Shown here piece by piece: positions 5,597-7,890 of a stretch of 7,890 bases of DNA (the stretch's first letter is position 1; each line of letters starts with the position of its first letter). The notes under the pieces are model-generated. The model was given only the letters and a program-made list of their open reading frames with translations. It did no database searches and was not told the origin of the DNA. A program made the translations under genes and the position numbers. This DNA is from an uncultured Clostridium sp. (GTDB lineage: Bacteria; Bacillota; Clostridia; Lachnospirales; Lachnospiraceae): contig UQFC01000114.1 in assembly GCA_900540335.1 (NCBI GenBank), positions 1 to 7,890 of the forward strand, given 5' to 3'.

Positions 5597-6889
5597 TTAG
5601 CTGAGCAGAGCCGGAAGTCCAAGGCTGATAGCCGGAACAAAGGTAATCAGCAGCAGGGTAATAATCATACACAGGTAGAATGGCAGAGTTGCCTTTACTA
5701 CCTTCTCCATCGGAACCTTTGCAACTGCAGAACCGATGAACAGAACTGCTCCTACCGGAGGAGTCAGAAGGCCGATACCACAGTTTAATACTACCATGAT
5801 ACCAAACTGAACCGGATCGATACCGATAGAGGTTGCAATCGGAAGCAGGATCGGGGTTGCAATCAGGATAATCGGAGCCATATCCATGATACATCCCAGA
5901 ACCAGAAGAATCAGGTTCAGCAGCAAAGCCAGAATAATCGGGTTGCTGGTCAGACCGGTAATTGCATTTGCAGCCAGATCCGGTACATGAAGTCTGGTCA
6001 GGCAGTATCCGAAAATACTGGAGGTTGCAATCAGGATCAGTACGATAGACAGAGTGTCCACACAATCCTCCAACACTCTCCATACGCCCTTCCAGTCAAG
6101 ACCCTTGTAAATAAATACGCTGACAAGCAGGCTGTAGATAACTGCAACTGCTGCAGACTCGGTTGCGGTAAATACACCGCCTACTACGCCGAATACTACA
6201 ATAAGAACAGCTGCCAGAGCCCAGAAGGAAACGCTTAACTGCTTCAGCAGGTTGGACATGCTGAACTTTTCACCCTTCGGATAGTTTCTCTTTACAGAAA
6301 TGATATAGGAACCAATCATCAGGGAAGCTGCCAGAAGCGCACCCGGCAGATATCCGGCCAGGAACAGGCTTCCTACAGAAATACCGCCTGCGGTGGTTGC
6401 ATAAATAACCATGTTATGGCTCGGCGGAACCAGAAGACCCTCACAGGAGGAGGTAATGGTAACAGCCGTTGAGAAATCAGCGTCATATCCCTGGTCAACC
6501 ATCATCGGAATCAGGATGGAACCAAGAGAAGCCGTATCTGCAGATGCAGAACCGGAAATACCGCCGAAGAAATAAGATGCTACGATATTTACCATAGCCA
6601 TACCGCCGCGCATCCAGCCTACACATGCATTTGCCAGAGCAATCAGCTTTTCAGAAATACCGCCGGAGCCCATCAGACAACCCATGGTAATAAAGAACGG
6701 TACTGCCATCAGGCTGAAGGAGCTGATTCCTTTTACCATCTGCTGACAGATGGTTGTCAGAGGCAGTCCCTGGCTTAACAGGCACAGAACAGAAGAAAGT
6801 GCAACTGCATAAGCAATGGGGAACCGCAGCATGACCATAATAAAGAAGCTTGCAAGCAAAATAGCAATTGCCATAGTTTCAGTACTCAT
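5597..6889 (-). CDS. dctM: TRAP transporter large permease subunit DctM
   Basis: This is the ion-coupled transport channel of a TRAP system, in the cytoplasmic membrane, working with DctQ and a DctP-type binding protein. At 430 residues it has the usual DctM length and is hydrophobic throughout, consistent with about a dozen membrane segments. Family motifs are FFGGISGSASADTASLG (107-123), PPSHNMVIYA (155-164), GGVFTATESAAVAVIYSLL (237-255), GCIMDMAPIILIATPILLP (332-350) and GLLTPPVGAVLFIGSAVA (373-390). The two segments with GxSGS and with TPPVG correspond to the repeated core where Na+ and substrate bind in this family. The start at 6889 has a GGAGGAGG site (within 6898-6908) that lies inside the last codons of dctQ. 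The two genes are separated by only 3 bases, which suggests translational coupling. Confidence 0.97.
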   Translation of the reverse strand: MSTETMAIAILLASFFIMVMLRFPIAYAVALSSVLCLLSQGLPLTTICQQMVKGISSFSLMAVPFFITMGCLMGSGGISEKLIALANACVGWMRGGMAMVNIVASYFFGGISGSASADTASLGSILIPMMVDQGYDADFSTAVTITSSCEGLLVPPSHNMVIYATTAGGISVGSLFLAGYLPGALLAASLMIGSYIISVKRNYPKGEKFSMSNLLKQLSVSFWALAAVLIVVFGVVGGVFTATESAAVAVIYSLLVSVFIYKGLDWKGVWRVLEDCVDTLSIVLILIATSSIFGYCLTRLHVPDLAANAITGLTSNPIILALLLNLILLVLGCIMDMAPIILIATPILLPIATSIGIDPVQFGIMVVLNCGIGLLTPPVGAVLFIGSAVAKVPMEKVVKATLPFYLCMIITLLLITFVPAISLGLPALLS

Positions 6890-6892
6890 AGA

Positions 6893-7414
6893 TTATGCCT
6901 CCTCCTTTACAAAGAAAACTTTAATGTGATTGTAAAGAGCCTCCAGTTCGAAAATCAGCATGGCAACGCCTGCCAGCGGAACCGGGAAGTACATCCAAAA
7001 TCTGGATACCTTCGGCATACTTACATAGGTACCTTTTGAACCGATGCCGGATGCATACTTCCAGCCAACGGTAATCATAATAACAGCCAGGATCAGCACT
7101 GCCAGATCGGCAATGACGTCCAGAATTTTCACAAGAGTTTTCGGTAAATACGGATCCAGAGCAGTCATACGGATATGAGCGCCTCTGCGGATTGCAAGTG
7201 CTGCTGAAAGCACTGCCATATAAGACATACAGGTCAGAACTACCTCTTCACTCCATGCCGGATCCGGGATAAACGGAATGTAGCGGCCTGCTACGGACAT
7301 ACTGGTAATCAGAATATCTGCAATCAGAAGAATCTTACAGATAAACATAACTACTTTGTAGGTAATGTCATAGGCCGGTTTGATCTTATCGATCTTTTCA
7401 AAAATTGCTGGCAT
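6893..7414 (-). CDS. dctQ: TRAP transporter small membrane subunit DctQ
   Basis: DctQ is the four-helix membrane subunit that pairs with DctM. The 173-residue protein has four predicted membrane segments at about 20-42, 56-75, 92-118 and 138-160, the usual topology and length. Family marks are the conserved Trp-x-Glu-Glu at 54-57 (AWSEE) and the RRGAHIRM segment at 76-83. The ATG at 7414 has AAAGGGG at 7424-7430 with a 9-base spacer. The gene sits between the upstream binding-protein gene (136-base gap containing a hairpin) and dctM (3-base gap), which is the standard P-Q-M order. Confidence 0.95.
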   Translation of the reverse strand: MPAIFEKIDKIKPAYDITYKVVMFICKILLIADILITSMSVAGRYIPFIPDPAWSEEVVLTCMSYMAVLSAALAIRRGAHIRMTALDPYLPKTLVKILDVIADLAVLILAVIMITVGWKYASGIGSKGTYVSMPKVSRFWMYFPVPLAGVAMLIFELEALYNHIKVFFVKEEA

Positions 7415-7439
7415 AATTTTTGTCCCCTTTCAAAACTCA

Positions 7440-7474
7440 GGGCACAGAGGCAGTACCTAAACCGCTCTGTGCCC
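7440..7474 (-). repeat. Intercistronic hairpin between dctP-like gene and dctQ
   Basis: GGGCACAGAG (7440-7449) is the exact reverse complement of 7465-7474, a GC-rich 10-bp stem with a 15-base loop. In the minus-strand RNA it is followed by UGAGUUUUG rather than an immediate U-run, so it is at most a leaky terminator. A hairpin directly after a binding-protein gene is a common way for transporter operons to keep more binding-protein mRNA than permease mRNA. That role is inferred from position only. Confidence 0.6.
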
Positions 7475-7550
7475 GTCATCTTCATTCCCTAACACATACG
7501 CTTCAATTAATATTTAATTATTACCTGATACTGCGTAATACTGGCTGGAA

Positions 7551-7890
7551 TTAGTCTGCCAGATCCAGAATCTGCTGATACAGTTCTGCCTGATCTGCAG
7601 TGTTCTCATCGATAACTGCCTTACAAGCATCTTTCCAAGGAGCCTTGTCCTCAACCTCGGTAACAGTTACGCCGTCAGCCTTCAGCTGCTCCAGAACCTC
7701 GTTCTCTTTGTTCTCAGAGTTTGCACGGTTGTTCTCAGAAGCATATTTTCCAGCCTCCATCAGGATAGCCTGCTGATCCTCGGTCAGCTTGTCCCAAGCC
7801 TCGTCGGTGATGATAACCTGAACAGCACCCAGGGTGTGTCCATCCAGTAACAGATGCGGAGCTACCTCCGGGAAAGCGTTGGAGTAGTAG
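7551..7890 (-). CDS. dctP: TRAP transporter solute-binding protein, DctP family, C-terminal part
   Basis: Only the last 112 residues are in the window; the N-terminus, signal peptide and ligand-binding Arg region lie beyond base 7890. The open frame runs to the edge (first full codon at 7889). Visible features are typical of a DctP C-terminal lobe: YYSNAFPEVAPHLLLDGHT, then the VIITDEAWDKLTEDQQAIL segment (a strand followed by the 'W..L..E.Q' helix start seen across the family), and a helical tail ending QILDLAD. The codon use (CTG, ATC, ACC, GAG, AAC) looks more uniform than in the second binding protein, consistent with strong expression; I did not compute it. It is the first gene of the P-Q-M set in this window and differs strongly from the 4415-5449 protein in the alignable C-terminal half. 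Confidence 0.92.
   Translation of the reverse strand, partial: YYSNAFPEVAPHLLLDGHTLGAVQVIITDEAWDKLTEDQQAILMEAGKYASENNRANSENKENEVLEQLKADGVTVTEVEDKAPWKDACKAVIDENTADQAELYQQILDLAD

Noticed and set aside
5574..6083. 169-residue minus-strand frame overlapping the 3' part of dctM
   Set aside because: It is an alternative frame of dctM with a Ser/Gly/Tyr/Cys/Asp-rich, low-complexity product produced by reading hydrophobic codons out of frame. It has no family motif.
7507..7521. AT-rich palindrome-like AATTAA-TAT-TTAATT after the first binding-protein gene
   Set aside because: The arms are only 6 bp in an AT-rich spacer, with no promoter boxes at the right spacing, so it is too weak to call as a site.
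1..7890. Search for CRISPR arrays, insertion sequences, tRNA or rRNA genes and defence-system genes
   Set aside because: No regularly spaced repeats, transposase frames, tRNA-like folds outside the T-box, or recognisable defence domains were seen by eye.

Overview
The window reads as a piece of a Firmicutes chromosome. It is probably from the Lachnospiraceae (Clostridium cluster XIVa): the phenylalanyl-tRNA synthetase operon is T-box controlled, ribosome binding sites are strong AAGGAGG types, the enolase and PheST sequences look clostridial, and a TRAP uptake system sits alongside. The placement rests on recognised protein families and gene style, not on a database search. Every gene supported here lies on the minus strand, so transcription runs from high to low coordinates. 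The many plus-strand open frames are shadows of these genes.

In transcription order, the right half (7890 to 4415) is a TRAP (tripartite ATP-independent periplasmic-type) transporter locus. It holds the 3' end of a solute-binding protein gene (dctP-like, cut by the window edge), the small membrane subunit dctQ, the large permease dctM, and a second, divergent lipoprotein solute-binding protein. The intergenic gaps carry strong hairpins: one between the first binding protein and dctQ, and two abutting ones between dctM and the second binding protein. The substrate cannot be read from the sequence; organic acids such as dicarboxylates or sugar acids are the usual ligands of this family.

The left half is the phenylalanyl-tRNA synthetase operon. 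A consensus-like promoter lies 9 bases after the stop of the second binding protein. A leader of about 425 bases follows, carrying a T-box riboswitch with a UUC (Phe) specifier, the 14-nt T-box motif and a terminator, and then pheS and pheT. An additional perfect 16-bp inverted repeat directly behind the T-box terminator is not part of the standard T-box architecture.

Downstream of pheT, on the same strand, is the 5' part of an enolase gene that runs off the left edge. The 63-base pheT-eno gap folds into a long terminator-like hairpin. Its 3' arm contains the eno Shine-Dalgarno sequence, and its U-tract ends directly at the eno start codon.

No transposase, CRISPR array, tRNA, rRNA or phage gene was seen. 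The protein-coding content is ordinary. The points worth a second look are RNA-level: the eno terminator/RBS overlap, the extra hairpin behind the T-box, and the tandem hairpins in the TRAP locus.
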